64,000 nt of DNA from Chloranthus sessilifolius (taxonomy: Eukaryota > Streptophyta > Magnoliopsida > Chloranthales > Chloranthaceae): contig CM037593.1 of the NCBI GenBank assembly GCA_021018995.1, positions 39,445,810 through 39,509,809 of the forward strand. The letters run 5' to 3'. Each line of letters opens with the position of its first letter. Position 1 is the stretch's first letter. The position numbers and the translations under genes are program-made. Below are positions 22,101 to 34,416 of this stretch, one piece after another. The notes beneath the pieces were generated by a model that was not told the origin of the DNA, searched no databases, and worked only from the letters and a program-made list of their open reading frames with translations.

Positions 22101-23368
22101 TTAAGAGGAGACTGACTCAGAAAGTCCGCTTGGTGGGACATGTTGGATGGTCGAAGCGACCGTTTGATTAATATTAATTCGGGGTCCTCGATCTCTTTTG
22201 ATATGATCGATCAAGGATGAGTGGGATGTCATTTTTGGGTTTGTGGTTTGGATGATGTGAGATTTTTTGAAATAGATGTGGTGTCGTTTGATTTCTACTT
22301 TCAATAAATCTTTTATGGTTGGAGTTTCCTTGTCAGGGGGGACTTTCTTTAGCCTCGCAATGGAGTGAGGCATTTCATAGAGTTGGAGCGTAGAGTTATT
22401 AGAGAGTTTTTCATAATTATTTATGGGTTGTAGAAAAGTTATCGGTAGGTGAAGTTGGAGTGGGGCATGTCGAGAGGGATGATAGTGTTGTAAAGGTAAG
22501 GATAGGATGAGCCAAAGGTAAAGCAAGAGGAGGAGACGTGAAGGTGTGGGCTAAGGTGGACCTTTCTTCGGCGTGAGCGGATTTAGTATTGTTTGGTTAA
22601 GCATGTTTTGTTTCACGCGTACTTTGGGCTTAATATGAGGTTGTTTTAAAGTTTTGTTTATAATTTTTCGGGGAAGCTCAGTGTCGAGAGTTTGGTGTAG
22701 TAGTTTTGTTGGTTGGGGTTCCGTGAAGGGTTTGATCATGAGGTCTATGGAGATTTGGATCTGGCGATTAGAAGCGATTTTAGTTGTGATGCTGATTTCC
22801 TATTTTGACGGGATTTGAGGATCAGGTGGCATGTTGATTTGGATGTTAATCAGGGTCGTAATATTTATGTCTGGTTTGATTTCGAGAGTGGGAGGTTCCT
22901 TGATAGGTTTGTTGGTTGGCTCGAATGTGAGTGGAATTGGTGTTGCAGAGATGGGTCTGATAATAGGCTCGGGTTCGATGATAAGTTTAGTTTCGATAAT
23001 GGGTTTGTGTTTAATGATGGGTTCAGTTTCGGTGATAGGTTCATGTTCGATGGCAGGTTCAAGTTCGATCATGGGTTTAGGTTCGGTGACAGGTTCATGT
23101 TCGAGGATAGGTTTAGATTCGATAATAGGTTTAGATTCAATAATAGGTTTAGTTTTGATAATAGGTTTAGGTTTGGTGAAAAGTTTAGGTTCGATGATTG
23201 GTTTGAGTTTGATGATAGGCTTATATATGGTGGCATGTTTATGTTCAATGGTGGATTTAGGTTTGGTGACAATGTTTTGGTCTGATAACAGATTTAGGTC
23301 TAATGATAGGTTTAGTGACAAGTTTATGTTCGACAGTAGATTTAGGTTTGGTGACAATGTTGGGTCTG
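22101..23368 (-). other. Lys/Pro/Ile/Glu-rich coding-like sequence with 18-bp repeats (left half)
   Basis: On the minus strand it reads as open blocks: 23368-22800, 22739-22551 and 22526-22101. The first consists largely of hexapeptide repeats of the type KPIIES / EPVTEP / KPMIEL from an 18-bp unit (plus strand gataggtttaggttcgat and variants, about 22,955-23,345). The last block is non-repetitive (LYEMPHSIARLKKVPPD and so on). No family is recognised. The matching other half is at 47010-47960, on the far side of element A, so A split a single locus. It could be an eroded host gene or part of an older repeat. Repeat drift and short open blocks suggest it is not functional now. Confidence 0.45.
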
Positions 23369-23754
23369 TGTAGACACCCAAATTCGGCCTAAGGCCTGAT
23401 CAATCTGTACTTCGGGAGAGATGTACCCCTGCGCTTCCGATGGCACCCCCCTGAACCCTTAGGAACCTACCTAGACTAGTAGGAATCACTCTAAGACCTT
23501 TAGAGCCATTCCCCCAATCCTTAGAAGCCACCCATACACCCTAGAATCCCTTCCCAGACCTAACTAAAACCCTTCTGGCGGTCGATGGGAGGAGAGCTAC
23601 AGAATTTCACACAGACCAGTACCATGGATGAGCCATATACCATTGGAAAGAGGACTTCTTTAGCTTTCCAACAAGCCAAAGATCACCCAATGTGGAGCTA
23701 CGGTTCAAAAGTTATGGCCATTTTAAGTTTCACATAAAATCATGAATTTTACTC

Positions 23755-23971
23755 AGGCGTAGATATTACATACGCCTAGCCATTTTTACCCCAGATTACT
23801 TAGGCGTATATATTATATACGCCTTCCTATTTTGGGGAAAATTTGGCCGGGCATATATAATATATACGCCCAGTATAGGTGGGACCCACCACGAGTTTCA
23901 TCTTCTCAAAACTCCCCTGATTTTGGTGAAAATTACTGTTCCTAAACTGGGCGTATATAATATATACGCCC
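23755..23971. promoter_or_regulatory. Array of four 23-nt palindromes in U3 (5' LTR of A)
   Basis: Copies at 23755-23777, 23802-23824, 23849-23871 and 23949-23971. The consensus arm is (A/G)GGCGTATATA, one central base, then the reverse complement arm. Copies 2 and 4 have perfect 11-bp arms; 1 and 3 have one or two mismatched pairs. Spacing is about 47, 47 and 100 bp. They lie 386-602 bp from the LTR start and about 280 bp or more upstream of the TATA box. The symmetry suggests a dimeric protein site or a DNA/RNA hairpin. Confidence 0.8.
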
Positions 23972-24249
23972 AACTTAGCTACAGTAACTGTCATCAGTAG
24001 CTCGAATTTCCTCCATCTAGTTTGACCCTTTGACCATCCCCTTGGCTGAGTTGGGTGTCTTGAGATTGGTTGCACCCCCTTTGAGCCTATTGCAACCCTT
24101 AAGTCACCCATGGTCTCACCCCATCATCCGCCATTGAAACCAGTTTCCCAAAACCCTAGGACCTTGAAAACCCAAAAAACCTTAGATGGGGGATTACCTA
24201 ATTGCTAAACCAATTAGCTCTTAAGCAAGCCACTAACCCATCCCTTCTC

Positions 24250-24257
24250 TATAAATA
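24250..24257 (+). promoter_or_regulatory. TATA box, 5' LTR of A
   Basis: TATAAATA in ttctctataaatagagagg, preserved in the 3' LTR (46305-46312) and in the LTRs of B and C. Confidence 0.75.
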
Positions 24258-24958
24258 GAGAGGCCTCCGTCTTCCTTAAGGGTTGGAAGAAATTGGAGGT
24301 TAAGGATTTGGAGCCCAAGAGAGAACCCTAGTGAGAGAAAGTGCACTCATTTCCCAGAATTCCAGCAAGCTTAGTTCATCTTTTCCAATCCATTTCCACC
24401 ATTACATCACTCCCTTTAGCTAAAACCTAGCCTCTAGCTTCACTCTACACCCCCTACTTTATTGAATCCTAGCATTAGAACCCATTTTCACACCATTTAA
24501 GCCATCGAAAGCACGCCAAAGCGAAGATCTTCCATGGTGCAACAAGGGCCCGTGAGCTCCGGCTCACCCCTCTCTTCCTCTACCTTCTTGGTGTCTCCTC
24601 CGTCCAAGGATTCAAGCCGTTATGCCGCCAAAATTTTGGTTTGGCTCAAAGCTTGATAGGACCGTATTGCCTTCAGGCAAGGAGAAACTCCGCCTTTTTT
24701 TATTTTTTTGGCCATAGATAGAGACCGCTACGTGCGGGTTGATCGGGTGCCTAAACCCTTCCCGATCGATAACCGAAGCCCCTACCCTAGAGCCTTTGGC
24801 AAAGACCGGTAAATCAGAGTCATATTTAGCACTTCGGTGCTCAAAATATCGATTTGAAGGTTTCCCGGGTCACCAAAAGCTCCAGGTGGCGACTCTACAT
24901 TTTAGCCAAGGCGAGCCCATCGCCGCGACAAGTTCGAGAGGATCCACGGTCGCACAGA

Positions 24959-24976
24959 TGGCGACTCTGCTGGGGA
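24959..24976 (+). other. Primer binding site of A, tRNA-Arg type
   Basis: TGGCGACTCTGCTGGGGA, 2 bases after the LTR end. This is the primer site type known for Ogre elements (tRNA-Arg). Confidence 0.85.
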
Positions 24977-26437
24977 CTTCACCGTAGCGCTTCCCCTCTT
25001 GTTGGCCTTTCCTTTTATTTTGTTATTTTACTAACCATGGCTGTTTTTTGTTCTAATTTGCTGCTATTTTTCGCTATTTTTTGTTATTTTTACTAACGTA
25101 CTCACCCCTACGATTCAGTCCTTTAAGTGCCTTAGCCGTTTGGCGGGCCTACTTGCGCCTTAAATTTCAGTTTTTACGATTCTAGTCATTTAAGCCGCCT
25201 TAGCCGTTTGGCGGGCCCGCTCGCATTTATTTTCACGTCATTTAAATTTCAGTCATTTACAAGCCTTAGCCGTTTGGCGGGCCTACTTGCGCACTTTATT
25301 TCGGTCATCATATTTCACCTTCGAACGCCGGCCCGTTGAGGCGGCACGAGTTTGTCATCCCCGACCCGATTTTGGACTTAATTTCACTCCCCTATAAAAT
25401 TCGTAATTAAACGTGAACCAACAGTATGGGGACATAATTGAATTTATTTTTGCGTTTTTGGGTAGTTTCCGGGGGGTTTAGGCACAGATACAATTTACTC
25501 GGTTCCCAGTAAGGCGGCAGCCCTAGTGGTGATGATCCTGAAAAGAACCACCCCTTCCAGTACCTGAGAAGGCGCTTGCGCCAGAGGTATATCTGTTGGG
25601 TTGCCAATTCCGATCAAGTCGTAAAACTCGCATTGGTGAGAGCGTAGAAAACCCAAATTTCAGCCGTGTATCCCTAGGAAACGGAAAGGAGGGACCCGAT
25701 AACAAACACAGCAGTCCCCGGGAGCATTTCTCCCAAGAAACCAGTTCAAAGACCCACATTTGGGCTTGCTATCCACTGTCAAACAGAACCTTTTGCGGTA
25801 GATATAATATATACCCGGTAGCTCTTGATTTACGTATATAATATAATATACGTGACCAAATCCGGATTTAAGCGGTATATAATATATATACAAATCTGCA
25901 CTTTTTTGGTCGGGCGTGCATAATATATACGCCCAGTATATACTGGGCTGCAGCAACCCGACCTGAGGCCCAATCCACCACCCCAATTCCCCGATTAGCG
26001 GTATTAGTATCCGCGGTAGCCTCCCACATTTTCTAACACCCAATATGCCCCCGCCCAATCAAAAGAAGGCGACTTCTTATTGATTTACTCCGGGGGATCG
26101 GGTCATTTGCGTGGATTCCCTCGCCTTCAATAGAACGAAAGGGTTCCCTTTCGCTTCTTCCGAAGTGTGTCGGATCCCGCCGTGGGACCTACTAAAGGTA
26201 CATATATCGCAAAGCAGGAGTTGACCACAGGCACCAGGTCATCAGTCATCTAAGCAGAGGGGAGTTAATTACAAAAAAAAAGAGAAAGAAAATCCTCATC
26301 TTCAAAAAAAAATCTACCTTCAAAAAAAGAGGAAAAAATCAATCAAAATCAAAAATCAAAAATCACAAAATTGACTTTTCAAAACCAAAAAAAAAAAATC
26401 ATCATTTTCCAAAACACACAAAGAAGAACAATCAAAA
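24977..26437 (+). other. Leader of A with tandem leader repeats
   Basis: Untranslated stretch before ORF1. Three diverged repeats of about 60-70 bp, each with ccttagccgtttggcgggcc, lie at about 25,125-25,300; element B has about four related copies in the same place (61,815-61,990). Palindromes related to the U3 set occur at 25,795-25,948. The end (26,265-26,435) is A-rich. Position just behind the primer site is where packaging or dimerisation signals sit in retro-elements, so the repeats may be such a signal (inference). Confidence 0.65.
25795..25948. promoter_or_regulatory. Palindrome cluster inside the A leader, ahead of ORF1
   Basis: Related to the U3 palindromes: 25912-25934 (GGGCGTGCATA, central base, TATACGCCC arm), preceded by weaker versions near 25,796-25,820, 25,833-25,852 and 25,872-25,891. 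It is followed directly by a perfect 18-nt palindrome GCCCAGTATATACTGGGC (25931-25948). The cluster lies about 0.5 kb before ORF1. Confidence 0.65.
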
Positions 26438-27976
26438 ATGTACCTTGGTGTGACCGGCACTACGGCGATCTCAAACCCGGCCCGTAAGAAAAGAACCAGG
26501 AAGGTATTCGGCCCTTATCCGCGACATCAATACAACACTCGTCGGCGGATCATGTCAAGAGCCGATACATCCCCACCGTCATCCCCATCCCATTCCCGTA
26601 TAGGAGAAGACCCGGTCTCCGACACCTTCACCCAAGCCAGGTTCGATATCACGGGCCCATTTGGAGCGCCCGTGTTCATCTCCACCCCATCCCCTTCCCT
26701 TACATTCCCCCAAAATACCCCCTTTTCATCCCCTACTGAAACCCCTCATTTCCCAACCGATCCTTACATCCCCATCTCCCATCCAAACACCGTTACCGCA
26801 TCCCCATACTTCCAAAGACCCCCCAGGGAGTCCCATCCCCCGCCTACTTCCCACATTCCATCCCTCTTATCACCCATGCCCCCAACATCCTACATCTCAT
26901 CCACCCCATCTCACATACCATCCACATCCCAACATACCCCCATTTACCTGTGTCATGCCCAATTTCTCCCAACCACCATCCTTAAGTAATCCATCACCCC
27001 CAATCCCACACTCGAGTCCGTGCCCTCGATGGAGGACATGAGAACGACGATGTATGCCCCGTGGTGCTTCTCACAACCCTACCTCTCAAACCCCGCATCC
27101 AAATTTCCAAAACCTCCATACCCCATTCCTCCCAACCATGCCCAAGCACCCATCGTCCATACCTCCCGAGAATCCCCCAATTGGACCCAAACCCACACAA
27201 ATCCATGGGCCCCAGCCCAAACACCTCTAGAGACATGGGCCCAGACCCAAAACCCTCAAATCCTATGGGCCCAAGCCCAAGCTTATCAGGCCCAGGCCCC
27301 AGCCCAAACACCTCCAAACCTATGGGCTCAAGCGCAAACCCACCAAGCCCAGGCCCCAGCCCAAACACCTCCAAACCCATGGGCTCAAGCCCAAACCCAC
27401 CAAACCCAGGCCCAGACCCAAGACCCTCAAAACCCCTGGGCCCAAGCCCAAACCCACCAGACCCAGACCCAAGTCCAAGCCCCCCAAGGCCCATGGACCC
27501 AAACCCAGCCCCCTCACGCCCCAGTAGCCCAAACTCAACAAGGCCCATTAGCCCAAAATCATATTAATCACCACACCCCGACCCACGGCCCGCCGATCCG
27601 AGCCTCCCAAGACCAACAAACCCCAATCCCCCAAACACAAGGCCCATCCGCCCACGCTCATCAAGGCCCATTCACTAACCCCATACCCCCCCACCAATAC
27701 CCTTCATTCACTTATACCCCTTACGCCTCCATCCCACCTCCAATGGGAAATCCAATTCCTTCCATTCCTCAAAACCACAACATCCCGCCATCTCAATCAC
27801 ACCCCCATCACCCCCAGAATGTGCCACCAACTCAGCACATCACTTACCCACAAAACGCTCACCCATTCATCCCTTCTCATCCCCTACAAACCATGTGGCC
27901 CCACCAAGTCATCCAACCCATCACCCCCCAAGTCCAAATAGCAGAGCTCGCCCCTCACCAATACCACGACCAATAG
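26438..27976 (+). pseudogene. ORF1-like Pro/Gln-rich region of A
   Basis: Two main open blocks (26438-26989 and 27020-27976). The first begins MYLGVTGTTAISNPARKKRT with a basic patch (RKKRTRK, RHQYNTRRR) and then Pro/Ser/Thr-rich sequence. The second is dominated by repeats of the type QTHQAQAPAQTPPNPWAQAQ, encoded by tandem repeats at 27,180-27,520. Ogre elements carry an ORF of unknown function ahead of gag; this is its positional equivalent. It may instead be a long N-terminal extension of gag. Low-complexity composition makes homology hard to judge. Broken. Confidence 0.55.
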
Positions 27977-28127
27977 TACGAGGAGGATGAGATCCGCAAC
28001 AGTGGAGGAACTGCCAGTTTTAACCCTCCTGGGCCCACCATCATCACACCTAGGGTCGAACCAAATCAAGGGGAAGCGGTCCCCAGACCTCGAGGAACCG
28101 GAGCAAAAAAGAGATAGACAAAATCTG

Positions 28128-30206
28128 ACGGTGATGAAGATGGGAGGAATGGAACTACACTCGACGGACTTTTCAGACTTATATCTGTTCTCTGATGTCC
28201 CCCTACGACCGAAATTCAAGATGCCATCATTTGATAAGTACAACGGCACTGGCAACCCCATCGCCCACTTGAAATCTTACTGCGGGGATATGTGCCAGTA
28301 TGGCCGAGATGAACGACTCCTCGTCAAAGTGTTCCAGAAGAGTTTAACGGGCCCGACACTGAGATGGTTCACATCTCTGGAACCATCCATGATTAAAAAT
28401 TGGAAAGATCTGACACGCTTATTTCAAGAATAATATGTTTATAACATGGACATAGAACCAAGGAAGTTGGACTTGGCCCGATTAAAGGAAAGACATGATG
28501 AAACATTCAGTGCTTACTTAGGGAGGTGGAGGGCCTTAGCCGCTCAGGTAACTCATCGAATTCCCGATGATGAGCAGATTGAATTGATAACCAAGGGAGC
28601 CCTCCCAGTCATCGCTGATTTTTTAGTATATCAGCAGCAGTCAAGTTTTGCTGATCTGGTCCGAAATGCCAACCGTTGCGAAGACGCCATTAGAGAGGGC
28701 AGGTTAGGAAGGAATGCGGCCAACGGGGCCACTGGGGTTCGAAAAGCCGCCGAGCCAAGAATTGAAAGAAGACCAGGGACAGAGGTACAGAACATTGTTT
28801 ACCCCCAGGCCAATACCAACGCCCCCCCGATACAACTCCAGGTTACACAACCGCCCCCGACCCATTTCGAGCAAGTACCAAGGCCAAGCAACGGACCAAG
28901 AGCCCCGTTTACCCCGGAACAGATGAAAGCGCGCTTCGAACGAGTATTCACCCCGTTGGGGCAATCCTTGAGTGTCTTACTGCCGGTGTTACTACAGAAA
29001 GGCCTGGTCAATTTACTCCAACCTCGCCCCCCACCCCACCCAATACCAAGGAATTATGATCCGAATCTGCATTGCAATTTCCACCAGGGACTGGGTCACC
29101 CTATGGACCGGTGCTTCCCGTTAAAGCACGTGGTCCAAGATCTGATAGAGGCGGGAAAGATCATACCCCCGCCACTTCCCCAAGGGCAGAACCAGAATAT
29201 CCATCAAGCCCCTCTACCACCGCACCCAGGAGGCCCCAGGCCTAACATACATTGGATAGAGGAAGAAGAAGAAGAGTTTGACCCTTCAGATTATATTAGC
29301 AATCAGGAGGAATTTTCGCTCCCCAGGTCAAACGAAGATGAACTATTTGTTGGGGTGATCGAGCCACTGTATCTTGCCGATTATTTTCCCACACCAGCTT
29401 GCCAAGAGGAGCCCTTAGATTTAGGGCAGTATTTTTCTACCCCCGCTCCCACCTATCAAATCCAAACGGGCACAGCCCCGCCGCAATCATACGCATATCC
29501 ACCCCACGCCCAATTCATCCCATACACCCCTCCGTCACACATAAATCATCCTATTCCTTACGCAATTCCGCCATCCCCATATTATCCTACCCCATACACG
29601 CCCTCAAGTCCCTCCACCCAATACAATGCTCCGCCATCCTCAAGTTACCCCATGCCATACACGCCTTCAAGTCCCGCCACCCAATTTACCCCATACACCC
29701 CTCCATCACCCCCGAATTACCCCGCTCCATGTGCCACTCCATCATCCTTAATCTATCCCATTTCATCTACCAACCCATCATCATCCCACCATGACACAAA
29801 CCCTTTATATCCCCCCAATCCACCCACTACCCCACCATGTCCCGGTCATCCCGCTCAATGCACAACTCCCTCGCCCCCAATTTACCCCACTTCATCCACA
29901 AACCCGCCACCATCCCATCATACCTCCCCATATACCAATTCTTCATACCCCCATCATCCCGCGCCCACCACACCTCAAACGTCTCCCCATCCCTCCAGCC
30001 CAGTCACACTCCCTCCATCCCTTCGCTATTTTGGCCCTAATCCAACTCCACCACCACCCGGACAAGCAACCCCTCACCCAATCCCCTCATCACCCAATCA
30101 CCACTGGTCCTACCATGCCCAGGTAACACCAGTACAAACCCCCTCCCTGCCCATAACTCCAATTCTGTTAATTTCCCCCACTACCCTTCCACCCCCATTG
30201 AGTTAA
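28128..30206 (+). pseudogene. gag: gag of element A
   Basis: The core begins near 28,150 with SDLYLFSDVPLRPKFKMPSF and YNGTGNPIAHLKSYCGDM, and continues with the Tat-type gag block (LRWFTSLEPSMIKNWKDLTR, then RLKERHDETFSAYLGRWRAL). A nucleocapsid-like motif CNFHQGLGHPMDRC sits near 29,070-29,112; it has the C-H-H-C spacing typical of Tat elements, not the classic knuckle. The C-terminal about 290 residues are Pro/Tyr/Ser/Thr-rich with imperfect PYTPSSP repeats. If functional it would form the capsid. Broken. Confidence 0.85.
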
Positions 30207-30210
30207 CACA

Positions 30211-30885
30211 GTGCGACCCAGAAACCGTATATATCCGGCCCAATCCTCCCCGAAATCCTCATGCACCCCATTTCTCATCCCAAAACCTGCTTATGACCCG
30301 CATCAGGAACCATTGAGCTATGAACAGACGGACATGAATGTCAGGTGCAACCAAGAAGAGGCTGTTGAATTTGTTCCTCGATCGGGCTGGATTTCTGCCC
30401 AGCCACAAGCATCAGGGGCAGTCAGAGGAGAGGAAAAGAAGAAAGAGCAGGCCACAAGAAATCCCTTTGAAAAAATGGCCAGGGAACATATACTGGAGAC
30501 ACAGCTCAAGAGAACGCCCACACATATTACCGTGTGGGATTTATTGATCACGTCTCCACTCCACTTTAAAGCCTTAATGGGAGCGCTCAAGGAGGTGCAT
30601 GTCTCCACCCATGTAACTCCAGATGAAGTAGGGGAAATAATAGGGCAAGTGTTGGCCCCAAACGCCATCTCTTTCACCGATGCGGACCTACCGATCGAGG
30701 GGAATGACCATTCTAAACCCCTGAATATAACAGTGGAAGTAGGGAACTTGGTGGTACCGTTGGTCCTGATTGATAACGGGTCGACACTGAACGTATGCCC
30801 TCTAAGGGCGGCAATCAAAAGTGGGGCGGACCCCGACACCTTCCGGCCATCCATATCAAGCACAAGGGGATTCGACAACACTTGA
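30211..30885 (+). pseudogene. Aspartic protease region of A
   Basis: The segment holds the retropepsin-like block LNITVEVGNLVVPLVLIDNG followed by STLNVCPL. The catalytic motif reads DNGS (30,771-30,782), a form common in Ogre/Tat proteases in place of DTGA. Upstream is a linker containing NPFEKMAREHILETQLKRTP. It would cleave the Gag-Pol polyprotein. Confidence 0.8.
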
Positions 30886-31992
30886 AGGGAAATCATAGGA
30901 GAAGTAGACCTTGACCTGATCCTCGGACCGCAAATCTTCACCACCCCCTTCCAAGTAATGGACATCAAGTCTTGGGCCGGCCGTGGATACATAAGCTCGG
31001 AGCAATACCATCTACCCTACACCAAAAGCTCCGATTCATTTCAGAAGGAAAAATTATCACCATCTTAGGTGAGAGCAGAGAAGACATGGGGAAGAGCGCT
31101 CTGCACATTGAGAATTCGAAAGTGCTGAATATACTGCACACAGCTGAGGACGCCAATCTCCATTGATTTAAGTACGACTTCTCGAATGTTACCCTCGAAC
31201 CAACTGAAAAGACCCCAGATAAAACTGGAGGAGGAATGGATGCAGCTGTGTTCATGGTCCACAGATGGGGCCATCAAAAAGGGAAAGGACTGGGCCCGCG
31301 CCTTCAAGGAAGAAGAGACCCCATCAAGGCCAAGGGGCAATAAACTAAATTCGACTTAGGCTACAGACCCAGAGAAGAGGAAGTCAGAGAAGCCAAGGAG
31401 AAGATGAAAGCCGCAGCAGCCGCCAAGGCCAGAGGAATCATCTTGGAAGAGGAACCTCACGCTCGCCCCCACATCCGTGAAACCTTAGCGCCGGGGTAGT
31501 AAAAATTGATCTGAATGGGGAGACGAGGGTAACCCCACATAAGCCTACTGCAATCCACCCCACCAATCCCTACATCATCCCCCCAGATTTTGAAATGGAC
31601 TTAGCCGCCCTTTGCTTGTTTGAGGAAGAAGTGCCCCGATCCACCCCTCACTTCAGCACCAACCACTTTGGGCCCCTCCTAACCGTAGAGGATAAGGTCC
31701 CGGAGGATCCCTCTATAAATATGTTGGGAGAAGAAATGCAAGAGCCTACCGATGCCGCTCCTGATCAAAGAGGTAAAGGCAGTGAGTAATCGACATCCTT
31801 GCCCCAGCTCTTGAGAGCCGCCAAATGCCATGAAAATGGCACCGACTCTCTAAAAAAAAATAACCTGTAAAAAGTAAGGTTAGCCTCTGGACCACTCTAC
31901 CTTGTATATATAGAGATCCACCTCGCCAGGGGCTGACCTCCGAAAAAATACAAAAGATCATAAAAATAGAAAAAATACCAATTCTAAAAATA
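30886..31992 (+). other. Protease-RT interval of A, site of the family intron
   Basis: Mostly short open blocks. Parts still read like the Tat protease-RT connector (EDPSINMLGEEMQEPTDAAP near 31,700). Ogre elements are known to splice an intron between protease and RT. The last about 200 bp (31,780-31,980) are A/T-richer and non-coding in look, and would be the place to look in RNA reads. Confidence 0.5.
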
Positions 31993-33786
31993 TTGTCCTT
32001 TAAAATTCCTAATAAAGTTAAAATCAATGTCGTGATACCCGTCCCACGTGAAGCCAACCCCTTCCCTGTAGAAATACAAGAAGAGGTAGGAATCAAGAGT
32101 CTGGATGAGGAAGGCCAAACCGACGAGCTCCCCAATGAGCTCCTCAAACAATTTGCCGATTTTGAGCATGGCCTTACCCCGATCGTCGAAGAGACAAAGG
32201 ACGTCAATTTGGGCACCACAGAGGCCCCCAGAATCACCAAAATTGGAACGTCGCTGTCCCCTGAGGAGAGGAAAGGTATGATAGACTTCCTTCGGTCATA
32301 CCAAGACGTCTTCGCATGGTTGTATGAAGACATGCCTGGTTTGAATACTGATCTGGTTGAGCATGAGTTGCCACTCTACCCCGATGTTAAGCTGGTGAAA
32401 CAGAAGCTGAGACGACTCCGACCCGAATGGATGTTGAAGGTGAAGGATGAGGTCATTAAACAGTATGATGCAGGTTTCCTCATGGTATCCAAGTACCCGC
32501 AGTGGCTAGCCAATATCGTCCTCGTACCAAAGAAGGATGGAAAGGTTCGAATGTGTATCGACTTCCGAAATCTCAACAAGGCGAGCCCTAAGGACGATTT
32601 CCCACTGCCACACATCGACATCTTGGTCGATAACACTGCAAAGCACGGGATGCTCTCGTTTATGGATGGATTCTCAGGATACAATCAGATAAAAATGGCA
32701 GAGGTTGATCGCGAGAAGACAGCGTTCATTACTCCCTGGGGAACCTTCTGCTACAAAGTAATGCCATTCGGGCTGAAGAATGCTGGGGTGACCTATCAAA
32801 GAGCAATGATGGCCCTGTTCCATGACATGATGCACCGAGAGATCGAAGTATATGTCGATGACATGATTGCCAAATCACCAGAAAGGGAGGACCACTTGAT
32901 AAACCTACAGAAGCTATTCGAGAGGCTGAGAAAATACAGATTGCGGTTGAATCCCCAGAAATGCGTGTTTAGCGCTATGTCCAGAAAGCTATTGGGCTTT
33001 ATTGTCAGTAGGAGAGGGATCGAGGTCGATCCGACCAAGATCAAGGCCATCACTGAGATGCCACCACCATCTACAAAGAAGGAAGTCAGAGGCTTCTTAG
33101 GCAGGATCCAGTACATCAGCCGATTCATCGCACAGTTAACTCCAATATGTGCACCAATCTTCAAGCTACTGAGAAAGGACTCACCAGTTGAGTGGAATGA
33201 TGACTGTCAGGCTACATTCGACAAGATTAAAGGTTATCTCCTGAAACCTCCAGTATTGGTACCACCCGTACCCGATAGACCCCTGATAATGTACTTGCCC
33301 ACGACTGAGTTTTCCATGGGCTGTGTGTTAGGACAACATGATGAAACGGGAAGAAGAGAGCAGGCCATCTATTACCTAAGCAATAAATTCACTGATTACG
33401 AGACGCACTATTCTCATCTGGAGAAAGCATGCCTGGCGCTCATTTGGGCTACTCAGAGACTTTTACACTACCTGTTATCCCAGGCCGTTCTACTTTTAGC
33501 ACAGATGGATCCGTTGAAGTACCTATTCGAGAAACCTGCTCTCACTGGCCGAACCGCACGTTGGCAACTACTCCTATCCAAGTTTGACATTACTTATGTC
33601 ACCCAGAAGTCGATTATGGGGCAAGCACTCGCCGATCATCTTGCTGAGAACCCTCTGCCGAACTATGAGCCTCTAAGGACCGAATTCCCCGATGAAGACA
33701 TTTTGTTCATGACCGATGAAGATACAGAGGAAACGGAAGAGCCCTGGGTAATGCACTTCGATGGGGCATTGCATGTTGAGGGCTAG
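31993..33786 (+). pseudogene. pol: Reverse transcriptase and first RNase H of A
   Basis: A 597-residue open block. RT motifs run in order: KDGKVRMCIDFRNLNKASPK, FPLPHID, FMDGFSGYNQIKMAEVDREK, TAFITPWGTFCYKVMPFGLK, and the catalytic YVDD at about residues 287-290, then LNPQKCVFS and LLGFIVSRRGIEVDP. The connection/RNase H part follows from about 33,280 (IMYLPTTEFSMGCVLGQHDE, QAIYYLSNKF, YSHLEKACLALIWATQRLLH). This is the best preserved part of A. It would copy element RNA into DNA and remove the RNA strand. Motif wording is typical of Tat/Ogre. Confidence 0.93.
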
Positions 33787-34386
33787 GGAGTTGGCGCCAT
33801 TCTTATCTCACCAAAAGGATCCCATATACCCATCTCAATCAAATTGAACTTCCCATGCACCAACAATATGGTCGAGTATGAGGCCTGTACAGCTGGTTTA
33901 CAGGCGGCTCTTGATCTAAATATAACTCACCTCAGGGTCTTTGGAGATTCACAGTTAATTATATGCCAAACCAACGGGGATTGGAAGACCAAGGATGAGA
34001 AACTGATCCCATACCATGAACATCTGGAGGATCTGATAACCTGCTTTGAGGAGGTCACCTTCTCCTATGTGCCACGAGCAAGAAATCGATTTGCTGACGC
34101 CCTGGCTACCCTGGCCTCTATGGTTGAGATTCCATATGGAGTGGTGATGAAGCCGATCATGATAGAGCAGAGGAGCAAACCGGCTTTCTGTCACCTGATC
34201 GAAGGACCTACGGAGATAGAGGATGAACCACCCTGGTTCTCGGACATCAAGAATTTCCTCGAGACCCGAACTGTCCCGGAAGGAACATCAAAGGTAGACA
34301 AACGCACCATCCAGCGATTGGCAACAAACTATGTCATCTGCGGTGATCTCCTGTATAGACGGTCTCACGACAATATTCTGCTCTGA
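33735..34386 (+). pseudogene. Second (archaeal-type) RNase H of A
   Basis: Begins with WVMHFDGA (33,745 region), then NFPCTNNMVEYEACTAGLQA, HLRVFGDSQLIICQTNGDW and SYVPRARNRFADALATLASM. The D-E-D and NxxAD pattern of a second RNase H after the usual one is the known hallmark of the Tat lineage. It is followed by the linker into integrase. Confidence 0.85.
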
Positions 34387-34416
34387 TGCCTAACCCAGAA
34401 AGAGGCGGTTGAGATC

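Larger units (their letters stand above)
23369..24956 (+). repeat. 5' LTR of element A (1588 bp)
   Basis: Starts TGTAGACACCCAAATTCGG and ends GGTCGCACA. It contains four copies of a 23-nt palindrome (23755-23971), a TATA box (24250-24257), and a conserved block just before the palindromes (caaaagttatggcc) also present in the LTRs of B and C. It pairs with 45425-47009. Confidence 0.95.

Noticed and set aside
22815-23373. Long plus-strand ORFs rich in F, R, D, G or in I, G, L, S, M
   Set aside because: They are frame shadows of the 18-bp repeat, which opens all frames at once.
23755-23971. Palindromes as microRNA precursors
   Set aside because: Arms are only about 11 bp with a one-base loop, too short for a miRNA hairpin; a protein site or cruciform fits better.
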